Shown here in pieces: positions 23,373 through 35,144 of a DNA stretch of 64,000 nt. Position 1 is the stretch's first letter. The number at the start of each line of letters is the position of its first letter. The position numbers and the translations under genes were made by a program. This stretch comes from Euonymus europaeus (Eukaryota > Streptophyta > Magnoliopsida > Celastrales > Celastraceae): assembly GCA_963580455.1 (NCBI GenBank), contig OY756960.1, positions 22,317,238 through 22,381,237 on the forward strand, read 5' to 3'. The notes beneath the pieces were generated by a model. It made no database searches and was not told the DNA's origin. It saw nothing but the letters and a program-made list of their open reading frames with translations.

Positions 23373-23914
23373 TATTTTTACTTCTTCTTATCTTGTCTTC
23401 ACCGATGTGAATCAGAGAGTTCGTAGGATTTCAGCGATCGCCTTCTTTTTTTTTAGATTTGTTTTCTCGCACACAGATCTGGGCTTTGTGTGCAGAGATG
23501 ATGTAATACAAGAATACTTTATGAGGTAGATGTAGTTGCTTTGGTCTGATCGAACTGTCAATATAGGCTTTCATGGATTAAGGAAGCAGAAAGTTTGGGC
23601 TGATTATAATTTATCTTATTTGCTTAGAGTAATATTTTCATCTGTTTTCTTTACGTCAACTGATAAACCCTTCTATTAGTATGTATTTCTATGAGTCTGT
23701 TGAGAATTTGAGACTGAGAAAATCCCAAATACCAATTGGTTCAAAGAGAGAACTTAAAAACACAGTAATTAGCAGTTCTCTGCTTCATAATTAGACAACG
23801 AGGCTAGCTTTTTGTGCTACAAATTTTCTCTGATATCTGCTCCTCGTAATCATGTACCTATAATACTGCAGTAAAAAAAACACAGAAAGGAAAAATAAAT
23901 TGAATGGAATTGCA
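23373..23914. other. Convergent intergenic region
   Basis: This holds the 3' flanks of the zinc-ribbon gene (+) and the PTH2-family gene (-). It is AT-rich with no repeat or coding frame I can support. Confidence 0.4.
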
Positions 23915-25588
23915 TCACTTGCAAAGTTTTAGCTTTTTAAACAATGATGACACAGACGATTTGGGGTAGGGCTTTGTAGCAAGGCATGTTGGTATGTTCT
24001 CAGGCTGTTCAATCCACAGTTTATGAGCAATGCCACCAGCAGTGAGTTTTTCTGACAAGTTCAAGATTTGTGCTTCTCCTTTCACCTCAAGCGTAACCTT
24101 GCAAAAAAATGGAGACACACACGGGCAATTACTCTCATATATGTCAGCGAAATTTCTAGCAAAGCTATGAGAGCTGGGGGAATGTTCAAGTAAGAACCAA
24201 CAAGACATTTATTAAGGAAATTTTCACTTAACTCACATACACCAATGATTATATCGCCGTGACAAAGATACCATGCTTCATCGGTCATAACATCGGCGGC
24301 TACTCAGTGACTTTTTACGACAGTGTTCTCAACAGTGCACGGACTAACCACAACAAATTGCAAGGAGAAGGATAACAAACTTCATCAATCATTGCCTTGA
24401 GAGAGTGTTCTAGTCCATAAAGACTAATGGCAGCATAATATTATACCTTACAACAAGGTCTAGCAAATTTGATGGACAAATTCAAACATCCTCATCTAAA
24501 CCGTGTCGAAAACAATATGAGGTTGGCTATATGAATCCATAAGAAACATTAGTTGGAATCAAAGTTATGAATTATCCTGCATCATTATCGATCTAAAGCT
24601 ATGTTGTCAACCAATCCTATAGAATCCATAACCTTTTAAAACACTGCCGTAATGTCTACTTCTGGCATTTTGATAAATAAACCTGTTGTTTACGAAAAAA
24701 AAGGTTGCTGGGTGTTGGAAACGTGTTAAGAAACTACCCTAAAATGTTTTGCAAACAAAATCAGACTCGTTTATTGTGGAAGGCATTTTACAAGATTCAG
24801 TAAAATGATCCTTCCATCTACAAGGCTTATGACAACAAACCTTAAAAAGTATAACCGATCATGTGTCACATATAAAACTTTTGAAATAATACTCTCTTCA
24901 TCTGAGAACCAAGCTATCAAAAAAAAAAATCTATTTTTTTAACAATAAAGGTTATATAGTCCACAATTAGCTCACAATATCAGAAGATCTCAAGTCTCTT
25001 GCAACTAGAAATTTGTGCAAGAACTGATAATTTTAGTAAATCAACAATCCGCATACTTCAAATGCCAAAAATAAGTGAGATTCTATACATAATTCAAACC
25101 AAATTTCCTATTTTCAGAATACCCAATAAAGGGCCAATGATTCTAAACAAATCAACAAAAACGAAAATAAAAACAATCCAGATCCTTCATAATATTCAGA
25201 GCCCCAACACCAAAAAAATCGAGACAGAAGTAAATGACATTTGAAACCTCACCTTGTGCATAGAATCAATGTTTTCAGGGCTACAATACTGAGCAGTGTA
25301 AGAGTCCTCCTTATGGAACCAGATTGCGTAGACGGAGGCATGGCAGCCCTGTGTAACCACGCTTCCCAGGGGCCATGTGTCAATCAGGTCTCGCCGGAGG
25401 ACAACGTACTGTACCAGAACGTCCTCTTTTGGAGGACCTTCAATGTTGGACTCGCTCTCGGGTTGACTCATTGAGTTCAGACTCACTCGACTCTGTCTCC
25501 AATTCCTCACACGCGGAGAACGATGCGGACTGAAGTTGAATTGGCGGAGCGACGCAGTAAATGGGCGAGCTGAGAGGAGAGCCGCCAT
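23915..25588 (-). CDS. PTRHD1: PTRHD1-type peptidyl-tRNA hydrolase II family protein, 2 exons, 172 aa
   Basis: Exon 1 is 25588-25253 (112 codons) and exon 2 is 24097-23915 (61 codons with stop). The intron has donor AAG/GTGAGG and acceptor AAG/GTTACG at phase 0. Residues 1-45 are Ser/Arg-rich with few acids, resembling an organelle transit peptide. The PTH2 fold follows: VQYVVLRRDLIDTWPLGSVV, TQGCHASVYAIW, HKVTLEVKGEAQILNLSEKL, then the family-specific LWIEQPENIPTCLATKPYPK and a basic LFKKLKLCK end. The EQPENI..C.A..PYPK stretch marks the PTRHD1 subgroup rather than canonical Pth2. Canonical Pth2 recycles peptidyl-tRNA from stalled translation. Activity of PTRHD1-like proteins is uncertain. 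The Arabidopsis match I recall is At5g10700. Confidence 0.9.
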
Positions 25589-26636
25589 GACTTGGTCCGA
25601 GACTACCAGTAGTGGACTACGTGGGCTTTTAGACCACTTAATAGGCTGGGCCTATAGTTATTGCTGGTCTATAGAATGGTTTGGGAAGTATTGCAAACTG
25701 GCCTAAGTGTTTTCTGATTCGGCTCATATAAGGCCCATATATCAACTAAAAGTTCAATAATCCCACAACTCTAAAATTATCCAAAAACACAATTAAAGTT
25801 GTGAGGCCCGAAAGCCCATCTAGAAAGAAAAAAAACCAAATTCAATATAAATTTAATAGTAATGATGCATGTACATTAGGGCAGAAAAATTATGTCCGAC
25901 TTGGATGATTGATTTTTTAATCCTGATTAAATCAAGATTTTGTCCAATTCAAAATCGAGTTTGAATCCAAATATAAAAATATTATCTGTTTTAATTGTTT
26001 GAACCATAATCCAAATTACAGATCTGTTAAAAAATAACAAAATTGAAATCGAATTGATTGGTTGGTTTTTTTTTAAAAAAAATCAAAATTTCCACTAAAA
26101 TAGACCGAAAACCCAACCAAAAAATTAAAAAATGACATAACTAAGTAAACGATTTTGTCAAAAGATTGACTATTGACACCCGTACCATATTAGTCCAATT
26201 TACTTATCTGAATTTAAATAAATGAATGATCAATTAAATAGGTTCAAAAATTCAAAATAACCCTATTCGAACATAACCCATTTTTTCCCCACCATCGTGT
26301 ACAAATCTTGTTGAAGCAAAAGAAGAAAAAAAAACATATAACAACATTTTTGAAAACGGTAGTCGCGTATTTAAAAAGTTATGCCCATGTCAATCGTTAA
26401 AGTCCACAAAAAGAAAAATAAAGAGCAGTAGAATACCCACATTAGTAGATAATTAATGATATGATGAGTTAGTGTTAGTTATAGTAATGATAGTGAAAAA
26501 ATTGGAATTTCTCTCCTGTCAAACAAACACCATGGTTCCCCGACCTCTTCATATCTTTCTTCTTCCATCCATCTCCTTTATCCCTTTTTTTTTTCCTCCT
26601 TTCTCCTACCCACCATCTTCATTTTTATTTTTTTTT
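25589..26636. other. AT-rich intergenic region
   Basis: This lies upstream of the PTH2-family gene. It has A/T runs and short repeats such as AATCAAAATTT, but no open frame, TIR or LTR end I could define. It ends at the left terminus of the TIR element starting near 26637. Confidence 0.35.
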
Positions 26637-27322
26637 GTGAGTACTATTGGCACCCCACTTTTATCCAGTGACACCCTCCTGCCACAAAAAATGCATTGTT
26701 TTGCTTCACCCTTCACTCTCTCTCTTGCTAGCTGCCGCTACCGGATATTTGTCGTCCGGTCTCCGTTTGAGGCCAACCACTTACCAAGTCGAAGCTCTCG
26801 ATGATACCGGCAAAGCCCAGGCAACCATGACCGCAACCATGACCTTCAACGGTGGATGAATCAATCGGGGTTTTCACCGGAAGTTTTGATTTTCGCAAAT
26901 TTGAAGCTCTGATCTGGCCAACTCTAGCCTCCGTTTGAGACGAGCCACATATCAAAAGGAAGCCCTCGACGATGCTGACAAAGCCCAGGCAACCACAACC
27001 TCCAACGGTGGATAGATCGGCCAGAATCTTCATCGAAAGTTTCGATTTTCGCATATTTGGAGTTCTGATCCGGCCAACTCCCGCCTCTGGTTGAGGCGAG
27101 CCACTTACCAAATCGAAGCCCTCAATGATGCCAACAAAGCCCGGACAACCACGACCTCTGAAAGTGGACGGATCGGCCGAAATCTTCATCAAAAGTTTTG
27201 ATTTTTCGCATATTTGAGGTGTAATCAGATATTTCTTAAAATCTAAAGGAATTGGGTGTTACAGGATTTTTTGTGAAAATGGGGTGACACTAGGAAAAAG
27301 TGGGGTGCCAATAACACTTACC
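26637..27322. mobile_element. Nonautonomous TIR element, copy A, with three internal ~155-bp repeats
   Basis: The left end is GTGAGTACTATTGGCACCCC and continues ACTTTTATCCAGTGACACCC. The reverse complement of the right end is GGTAAGTGTTATTGGCACCC and continues CCACTTTTTCCTAGTGTCAC, an imperfect TIR of about 40 bp. Inside are three direct units starting near 26760, 26928 and 27084. Each carries a CCTCCGTTTGAG-like start, GCCAACAAAGCCC-like middle and CATCGAAAGTTTCGATTTTC-like end. A homologous element is at 36168-36858. There is no transposase. Open frames crossing the units arise because the repeats lack stops and are not genes. The target duplication is not clear for this copy because it sits in a T-run. 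Confidence 0.75.
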
Positions 27323-27942
27323 AATTTTATATGAGTTTCAAGGTTTGATGTACTTGTAGATCTAATTTTTCTAGAGTTGATATGACAGATTTGGTTTGCA
27401 AATCTACTTATTTATTCACAAATTTAGTTGATATGGGTTCCCTGACTTGTATTAATTCTCTGCTCGACTCCCAATTTCTAGATATGGAATGTTTTCCCGT
27501 AAAATGCTTGTTGTGTACGGTGTTACTGGTGCCTCAGCTTATCTGGTGAATACTTTTTCTCTTCTCAATGTCCCACTTTACTCGAAATACACTATTTTAT
27601 AGGCTGCTTGAAACTTATTTTTAGCATATTCCTCCTTGCAAATCATTTAAATCATTGTGCCTTTTATTTTATAGACTATTTTTAACTCTCTATGTTTTTA
27701 TGTTGTACCATCTGTAATTGGCTGTGTCCAATTTATACTTGATGATATGTATTTTAATGAAATCTATTTCTTAAAATAATAATAATTATTATTATTATCA
27801 GTTGTCTAAAGATTTATCTAATTCTTATAAAAAAAATATACATATATTTATCTAATTTTTTACATATGAATAAAAATGTTTATCTTTTCATTCTTTTCTC
27901 CAAAAAAGAAAAGTAGGCTTCTACTGTTGTTGTTGTCGTTGT
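27323..27942. other. Intergenic region between the TIR element and the OXS3-like gene
   Basis: AT-rich DNA that includes the 3' flank of the minus-strand OXS3-like gene. An (ATT)n-like run is near 27775-27800. No other feature is supported. Confidence 0.35.
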
Positions 27943-28765
27943 TCAATCCATCTTTCCTTCTTCTTCTTCTTCATCAAAATCTGAAATTTCAAAACCACAC
28001 TCAGGCTTCAACCATGGATACCCGTTCTTCTGCGGTGTCCTTTCCACCTCCTGCGTTTGCTGTTTCGGCTCTTCTGCTTCATCGCCGATACTGTCTCCTT
28101 CATTCAAGGGAAACAGAGGCACCGATATTGAATTCTCCCAGTAGTACAGAGTCGATGATGATCTCCTTGAAGAGGATGGCCACTTGTTTGCCATCTGAAT
28201 CCTTCTCCTCTTATTAAAGGGATCCTCAGGCTTCCCCAAATTCTTCGCAGAACTAACTGAATCCAACTGTGATAGATCCGCGAACGACCTCGATTTCCCC
28301 GAATAGTAATTCGATAAGCCTTTTCTGCAATTCAATATCAAAACACAACCCGTTTGTTAATTTCTACAATCGATCGAAAAAAATTAAACGAGTTTCGGTC
28401 AAAATCAATTGATTTTTACAGTTAATCGGAGAGATAGATACGAACTTAATAGGCAGAGACTCCTCCAGTGAAGCCAGAGAACCCAGGGACTTATCGGACG
28501 AAACGACGATGTCGTCTTCGTCTTCATCTTCGCTTTCAGCTCCAATTGACGAACTGTCAGAGGAATCATCGACAGACTTGTCATTTCCCAAACCTGACCC
28601 GTTCACTTTTCTGGCCTCGTTATCTTCCTTGATTAACCGTCGGAAGGAAGCTACGCCGTCATTGGCCTTATCCTGCGCGCCGCCGCCACCTTCGCCGTAA
28701 TCCCTTACATATGCCGTCGGCGACGAGACATCGATACTAAAAGTCGAGCCTGCCAATACCTCCAT
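27943..28765 (-). CDS. OXS3-like (oxidative stress 3 family) nuclear protein, 2 exons, 233 aa
   Basis: Exon 1 is 28765-28446 (320 nt) and exon 2 is 28324-27943 (382 nt). The donor is ATTAA/GTTCGT and the acceptor GCAG/AAAAGG, and the joined frame gives 234 codons. The first half is Ser- and acid-rich (SDSSSIGAESEDEDEDD, about residues 71-87). The family core spans the splice: SLPIKKGLSNYYSGKSRSFA (about residues 102-121), followed by DPFNKRRRIQMANKW (a likely nuclear localisation signal). This G-L-S-x-Y/F-Y-x-G-K-S-x-S-F signature is the conserved element of the plant OXS3 family, whose Arabidopsis founder increases tolerance to cadmium and oxidants and sits in nuclear speckles. The exact orthologue is uncertain. 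The acidic Glu-run C-terminus is ordinary for the group. Confidence 0.78.
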
Positions 28766-29459
28766 GGATCAACCCGACCGATACAGCTCCTCGTTCTCTT
28801 CCGGCGGTGGCTGTTGTAACTTACGATCTTACCCCTCCCCTCTTCTCCTTTGCCGCCTCCTTCTCTCTTGCCTCTTCTTCTCGTAGGTAAGGTTCTTTGT
28901 CATCAATCGACGGTTAGCGGAAGAAGAAAACAGAGGGAGTGCGTCGGATACGAGGCTCTTAGGTGTACGTTAAGAGAAGCGCTTCAGTGTCCAACAACAA
29001 GGTTTACTCGGCCTCTGGGAATCCATTTTGAGAGAGAGAGACTGAAATATGAATAGAAAATTAAAAATATGAATGATAGGTCCATATAGACAAATATATC
29101 TAGCGGAGGGGGGTGGGGGTGGGGGTGTTTATATGTAATATGTGTATCGATGTACGTATAGGTTGGTGGAGATGGCGTGTGAGGGTTCTACTAGTGTCGA
29201 ATCTGGCTAAAGAACTATATACAGTACAGTCCATTTTAATGCACGATATGTGAACGTTGATTCGGTGAATATTCATAAATAATTTTTTATTTTTATTTTA
29301 AATTTTATTATAAAAATAATATGAGAAAAATGGGTGTGAAAATTTAATTCATTACCAATGAAAATTTAACAAATCGATAGCAATATTTTTTTTTATTTTT
29401 TGGGAACATATTTTTTATTTTATTTTTTTGCCAATTGAATCGAAAATAATAATTTTTTG
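28766..29459. other. Upstream region of the OXS3-like gene
   Basis: The leader side (to about 29050) is GC-richer and includes a CT/GA-rich segment. A G-rich run (GGGGGTG repeats) lies at about 29106-29130. From 29280 the DNA becomes very AT-rich. No gene is supported; the forward frame at 28850-29056 has no family resemblance. Confidence 0.35.
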
Positions 29460-29655
29460 TCAGCGGATTATTGACAAAATTTATGTCTATATTTACCCGC
29501 GAAAAAAAGTTACAAACGAAAATTTTCCCATCAATTTTAGATTACCTACGAGGATTTTAACGACACAAATTTTCGATCGGTAATCAATATTATTAATGGA
29601 TTTTTAGGATTACCGACAAAAAATTTCGTCGATAATTCGCAAATTTCTTATAGCG
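29460..29655. mobile_element. CACTA-like terminal remnant
   Basis: Read from its right end on the minus strand, it starts CGCTATAAGAAATTTGCG, one base off the CACTA consensus. It then runs into inverted, subterminal-type motifs ATCGACGAAATTT and TTTGTCGGTAATCC. Alternating ACCGACAAAAAATTTCGTCG-type palindromes are a common feature of plant CACTA MITEs. The left terminus was not found, so this is probably a fragment. Confidence 0.45.
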
Positions 29656-29839
29656 AGACAAATGACTTCAAATTATTAGTTGGGGCAAGATAGACATTTA
29701 TGCGAAAAAAATAATAATAGTGGAGATTAAAATATTTAATCTTATAGTAAAGATGATGATTATTTTTGTACAGTTTTTTAAAGCGACTATTTTGCAGTGT
29801 GCAGCTCAGCGATGGAGGAGGGTGGGAGAACTAATAAAT

Positions 29840-30229
29840 GTGCGTTTGTTTCACATTTCGCACATCTTAAAATTATGGGGTCTGTATAAATGTTGTGTCA
29901 ACCAAACGTTACATATTGTTGACAGCTTAAAACTATGGGCCCACAACTTTAAACTGTGCAGAATAAAATGTTGTCATCTCATAACTTTTAAGAGCTTAAA
30001 GCTGTGGGACACAATATTTTACAACGACATTACATAATTGTCCATCCGTATCTTAAAATTTTTTAATATTTTTTTATTTTAATTTTATTTATAAAATTAA
30101 TCTAAAAAAAATGAGTCAAACACCCGCATAATATTTTACACAACTTTTTACATAACATTTTTCATAATTTTAAACACATCATTTTTAACCGTTTAAAGTT
30201 TTGAAATACAATCGTGAAATAAACGGACT
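29840..30229. mobile_element. Candidate MITE with internal direct repeats (about 390 bp)
   Basis: The left edge reads GTGCGTTTGTTTCAC and the reverse complement of the right edge reads GTCCGTTTATTTCAC, a 15-bp imperfect inverted repeat. Inside, three direct copies of an AGCTTAAAACTATGGGCCCA-like motif recur about 63 bp apart (near 29868, 29931 and 29994). A target duplication is not evident. The forward frame at 29720-30037 crosses these repeats and is not a gene. Confidence 0.5.
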
Positions 30230-33161
30230 AAAAACGTCCCGGCGGTGCGATTGGAATTGATACGTTATTCTGACGTGGCAGGCACGGTGACCAGAAAAAT
30301 GCACTGAACAGAACTTCATTTTGTTTCCTTTTTATTACGCCAGGAAAAGTCTACACTTAAGCGCAAATGATAAAAATGGTCCTTTAATTTTATTTTTTAT
30401 TCATATCTGAAACATTCTTCTGTCTTCTTTTTTTTTTTTTTTTGTCTTTCTCTGGACAATATCCCACCAAAATTAATAAAAAAGGATATATATTTTTATT
30501 TACTCTCTCGTGTAACTCTAGGTGATTATATTATATGGGTGCATTTTTTACTAATTTTATTTGGTCATATAATAATAATTCAAAATTTAGTTTCTTTTAA
30601 AAAAAATTTAGAGATAAATCTCTTAATTAAAATTTTATTCCAATAAGCACAGACAAGTAGAGGCAAGCATTACTCACTGATTGTCTTCATTGTATAGGAC
30701 GATTATATCCAATTTCCATAATTGGTTATAAAAAAATTCCTACGTAATCGTTGTGGTTATGGTTATGGTTATGGAGAAGATAATGTGATGAGAAAATGAT
30801 TGCAAATTATTTATCTTAAAACGACAAACAATATAAATACGCTTTCTTGATGTCGCGATCATTCATTCGCCAAATGTAAATTCACATTTTTTATTGGGAA
30901 CTTTGTTTTTTTTCTTAATTTTGGCAAGTTTGAGTGAGAATCGATGGATCCAGGGAGGTCCAGTCCAGTGGTAAATACTAAACACCACCAGTGGACACTT
31001 CCTAGCAATTAGATTAATTTAATAGATAACAAAATAATTGATTTTTGTAATTTTTTACAACATTAGAGATTGTATTGTACAAAAACCATTATCTACTCTC
31101 TTGAGAACTCACTTTTATCTTCTTCCACCTCCATACACTCGAAGATCTGACCCCTCATCCTCAGAACTTCTGACCCTAGCAAAAATATTTCTCATGTTTT
31201 TTTTATTGATTTTGCAGGGAGTAGTTGATTTGTTTGTTTCTTAATCAATTCTAACCGTGTAGTAGAAGAAGAGGGAAGGGAATAAATCGAGATGCATATG
31301 AAGAAAAGAGGAAACAGAGATTCTCTTCTAGAAAGCGAGAAGAGAGACCAAGCTGGGACACTAAACTTAAATTCCTCATCTTCTCGTGTTCTTTGTTGAA
31401 TTATTATGTGGCTCGTTGTGTTAAAGGACCGGACATTAAATATCATTGGTAAATATGAAGGCTTCGCGGGAGTCCTTTTATATATGAGGGTACTTTTGTA
31501 ATTATATAAGAGGAATACTATGATTATTATATAAATCGTATATTAAGTCTTGTACTGGGTATGCCGTTTTTTCTCATAGTGAAAAGAATCAGGAGCTCCT
31601 CCATAGACGTAGGCACGTTCTGGCCGGACCACGTAAAATCATCGTGTTCAATTTTTTTTTTACTGATTTCTTATGCTTGTGTGTTCTTGATTGTCTGAGA
31701 TCGGTTACAACAGTTCCGACTCTTGTTCAACCATACATCCTAGCAATATCTAGTAAAGTTTCCACCTTTATCTTTTTGGGCATTTGCTTGTGTGAATTTA
31801 TTGGAGAATTGATCAGGGTTTGGTTTTGTTAGCAGAAAAACCTAGTTAAAACTCAAAATAAGAGGGTTTTTGTTGCTTGGATGTTTTGTCATTGGTTTTC
31901 TGCATCAAGTACACCGGTTCAGAAAAAATGGTTCAGAAAAAGTAAATAATTTTTCTGACTGACTGGATCTCCCCGGATCCAAAATCGAGAAGGGTGTGTT
32001 CTTGGTTCTAATTAATAAATATGGACTTGTCCTTCTATGGAATCCAATTGGGTTTGTCTATTTGTTTTTCTTGAATCAAAAGCAAAAGCAAAAGCACAAT
32101 GGATTTTTTGTGTTTAATTCAACTGCAAGAGAAAATAATCTGTTGTGGTATGCAGACAAATGAATTGTCAGCTTTTCAAAACAATAGATATATGGTTAGG
32201 TTTGGGTTTGACGGGATTAGTTTTGTTGTAGAAATGACATACTAGCAGCTACCAAAATGGATTGTTGATCACATTTTGTTAGCTTTTGATACGAATTCAA
32301 AGTCTAATATACACGTCTCCTGACAGGAAACTTGAAATATTCAAATCATACGAACCTCAAAAGAGACAGAGAGAGTCTTTGGGTTGTGGAATTTTCCTAG
32401 TACCTGTGCAATACAGAGAAAGAAAGTTCAAAGAAAATGCAATCATAAGACAATTTCATTGCGTTTCTTGGTTGTCTTGATAGGATAGAATCGGTCAGAA
32501 GGACATGTCAAATTATTATTGGTCATCCAAAGTCAATCATAATATTTTCTTCATTGACATTGAATTTGTCCACCAGCACCAGCACCAGCACCACCTCCAC
32601 CTCCTATCAATTCAGGTTCTGCATATCCATGTAAATTTGAACTTACGAGTTTTTATGTCACATCATAGCTGCCCAACTGAGATGCCTTATCTTTAGTGAA
32701 TCAACACCCAATCTTTTTATCTTTCAATAGAAGTCTTTGTAGTTCATAGCCCATATTCACTTATGTTTGTTTTATCCTATCATCTTATGAATATAATGAG
32801 TAAAAGAAACAAAGAAAAAGAAGATTTGAGCATACCAGATGCCTGAAACAAGAAAATCTGTATGCTTTTCAACATCTCTGATAATGTTTCTTCTTTCATA
32901 TTTTCTCCCTCTCAAGAAGTGATATGAAACCTATAGAAAAAAAATGATGCAACACATCAATGAACAACAGAGACTGCAGAGATGATGAACCCACATTTTA
33001 TTGCTTACAGTAACTTGATAGACTGTTGGCTGTGATACATTTGTAACTTGATACTCCAACAACCAACATACAAAAGAAGAGCATCCCTGACATTTATAGA
33101 CCAATTTCAGATAAATCTGACGAATTGATGGTAAAATCATCCATAGACCTTGGGGATGCAA
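30230..33161. other. Long AT-rich intergenic region and EXO70G 3' flank
   Basis: There is no coding frame above background across 2.9 kb. Short tandem motifs occur: GGTTATGGTTATGG at about 30755-30775, AGCAAA hexamers near 32080, and CAGCAC repeats near 32573-32595. The last 200-300 bp is probably the 3' UTR of the minus-strand EXO70 gene. Parts of 31600-32500 are less AT-rich and contain intron-like T-rich stretches, so an uncharacterised noncoding transcript is possible, but nothing proves it. Confidence 0.35.
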
Positions 33162-35144
33162 TTATATCAAACTACTAGATCTTCCTAGCTTTGGCCGGAA
33201 AAGAGAGAGAAGCATTTGCTCCAAAGTCTGCAAGGAGTATTTCGCATATTTATTGGAGCTTGCATCTTGCTCAACCAAGGGTCCATAGTTCTGCATAAAG
33301 CTTCGATAAACAGGCACTACGGCCTGAATTATAAGCTGGCAAGTCTTCTCCCGGAGATCTGTCTCTGACAAAATCCAGTTTGACTGCTGCTTATACATGT
33401 CATCAAAAGATTCATTGAATGTCTTCAGCCTCTTTTTGACAAGATCACGAGCAGTGGCACGCCCACCAGAAAATAAAATTAGGCCTTCGCGGCTTAAATG
33501 ACCAGGAAGCTTTCCCCAGCTGTCTCTCAAGAAAACTGTGGCATAGTAGTCCTTGTACTGTTCATGTTCTTTTAGCCTTGAATCCCCCAAGAGATCCCCG
33601 AGCTTGGTTCCCTTCAAGTGCCTATATAAATGCCAGTGGTTGTTCATACCAAAAAAGTTGGATAATGTAGTGTCTTCGTAAGCCTTTATCCAAGTGTCCA
33701 AATTCAACTCAACAGCTTTAATGATATTCAACACCTCAGTAATGAGGAGTCTCTCTTGAAACTTCTCGTGTTTCCAACTTCGTTGAATGACCAGAACCTG
33801 GGTAAGGATTGCCTTATAATCATCCCCAAGTAGTTTATTACAGTATTCAGTGATAAAGCTTACCAATCTTGGGACACCTCCATCTGGAGGAGGAGCTATT
33901 TGCCTCTGCAACTCCACTTGAACCAATAGCTCCCAGAAAATCTCAGCTGCCCCATCAATCACCCTCTTAATGAGATCCCTTGTAAGGTCCTGGATTTTAA
34001 GGCAAGCTGCCCCACCAAAAAGCCGGTTAAAATCTAGTCTCAATTTATTCAGTGAAGCAAATATATCTAGCAATTTCAATAGTTTGATCGGGTCTTTTCT
34101 ACTCTCGGTAACCGTCTTCCCAAATTGAAGAAATGCAAGAATACCTGCCTGTGAAGCTATCTTAGCAAAGCAACCCATCCATACATTAACACCAATCCTC
34201 TCAAATACGTCACTGCAAAGCTTGTACTCAGCCTCCAGCAAATGCTTCACTGCAAACTCCAAATGCTTCCCCCACTTCGATATGTACGCCTCTATACTCT
34301 GCACATCATTAAATTCGGCTACTGATATCTCTAGGTAATCCAAATCGAGTGCTTGCAAACTCGCTCTTACATTTGAGCTTCGAACTTCAACATAAATCGA
34401 TATGCACTTCTCCAGTCTATTGTTAGCAACTAATCTTCCCAGAATTGCCTGCAACTTTGGGATGACAGTAACTGGCAAAGGGGATGGTGCAATGCATGCC
34501 TGCTGAGCCTGTGATGGTGAAGAAGACATTGGAAGAGGCGCAGTATGTTCCATCAAGAGTCGCCAAAACTCACTCTCCAATTTATCCAATGCAGCATCTA
34601 AAAGACCACCATCAACACACTGTCTTTGTTCCGTATTTCCAAAATCCCTAAGAGCCTTCAATAACTTCTTCAAATTCAAAAGGTACCGTGCATCTGCAAC
34701 TCTATTATCCTCCAAATATTCCACTATATCCTCCAACCACTGAATTGCCAATCCACAATTATCCCGTAAAAACCTCAATGCCTCCTCTAGACGCTTTAAA
34801 ACCGATAAATAGCCAGGTAGATCGTTCTGTGGATCAGACAACAATGACTTTTCAAGCCCATGAACTGCATCAAAAACCTTAAGCACAGCTGCAGCAGGTC
34901 CCACTGCACGAATAATGTGGCCACCAACAGCTACAAGTGCATCCTTGTCTGCACAGATTGGACGCACTGCAGCCTCCAGAGATGGCAATCTTTGGTTGAT
35001 CTCATCTAATCTAGGCCCTGCTTTCTTAAGCACTAACCCTAATGCCTTTGACTTCTCTAAGCTTAGTTTCAATGATTTTGTCGCAGCTACCAAATTCCCA
35101 ATGCCATCCTTAGAGTCTGAACTCTCATTCACTGATGCCGCCAT
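33162..35144 (-). CDS. EXO70G1: Exocyst subunit EXO70, G clade, intronless, 660 aa
   Basis: A 660-residue frame begins at ATG 35144 (MAASVNESSDSKDGIGNLVA). The N-terminal half carries the G-clade hallmark block: LEKSKALGLVLKKAGPRLDE, INQRLPSLEAAVRPI, VAVGGHIIRAVGPAAAVLKV and DAVHGLEKSLLSDPQNDLPG. The Exo70 domain (PF03081) fills about residues 250-645, with helical segments such as MGCFAKIASQAG, NNHWHLYRHLKGTKLGDLLG and the C-terminal YSLQTLEQMLLSLF. EXO70 binds membrane phosphoinositides and helps tether secretory vesicles at the plasma membrane. Arabidopsis EXO70G1 (At4g31540) is of similar length. The single coding exon is usual for this clade. A 5'-leader intron is likely, with a donor near 35460 and an acceptor near 35168 on the minus strand. 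Confidence 0.93.
   Translation of the reverse strand: MAASVNESSDSKDGIGNLVAATKSLKLSLEKSKALGLVLKKAGPRLDEINQRLPSLEAAVRPICADKDALVAVGGHIIRAVGPAAAVLKVFDAVHGLEKSLLSDPQNDLPGYLSVLKRLEEALRFLRDNCGLAIQWLEDIVEYLEDNRVADARYLLNLKKLLKALRDFGNTEQRQCVDGGLLDAALDKLESEFWRLLMEHTAPLPMSSSPSQAQQACIAPSPLPVTVIPKLQAILGRLVANNRLEKCISIYVEVRSSNVRASLQALDLDYLEISVAEFNDVQSIEAYISKWGKHLEFAVKHLLEAEYKLCSDVFERIGVNVWMGCFAKIASQAGILAFLQFGKTVTESRKDPIKLLKLLDIFASLNKLRLDFNRLFGGAACLKIQDLTRDLIKRVIDGAAEIFWELLVQVELQRQIAPPPDGGVPRLVSFITEYCNKLLGDDYKAILTQVLVIQRSWKHEKFQERLLITEVLNIIKAVELNLDTWIKAYEDTTLSNFFGMNNHWHLYRHLKGTKLGDLLGDSRLKEHEQYKDYYATVFLRDSWGKLPGHLSREGLILFSGGRATARDLVKKRLKTFNESFDDMYKQQSNWILSETDLREKTCQLIIQAVVPVYRSFMQNYGPLVEQDASSNKYAKYSLQTLEQMLLSLFRPKLGRSSSLI

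Noticed and set aside
26472..27192. Open frames of 70-154 aa on both strands around 26.5-27.2 kb
   Set aside because: They cross the three tandem units of a TIR element. The repeats lack stops in several frames and the peptides repeat the same sequence, so they are artefacts.
31038..32696. Several 60-84-aa frames between the OXS3-like and EXO70G genes
   Set aside because: No conserved motif, no codon bias and an AT-rich intergenic context.
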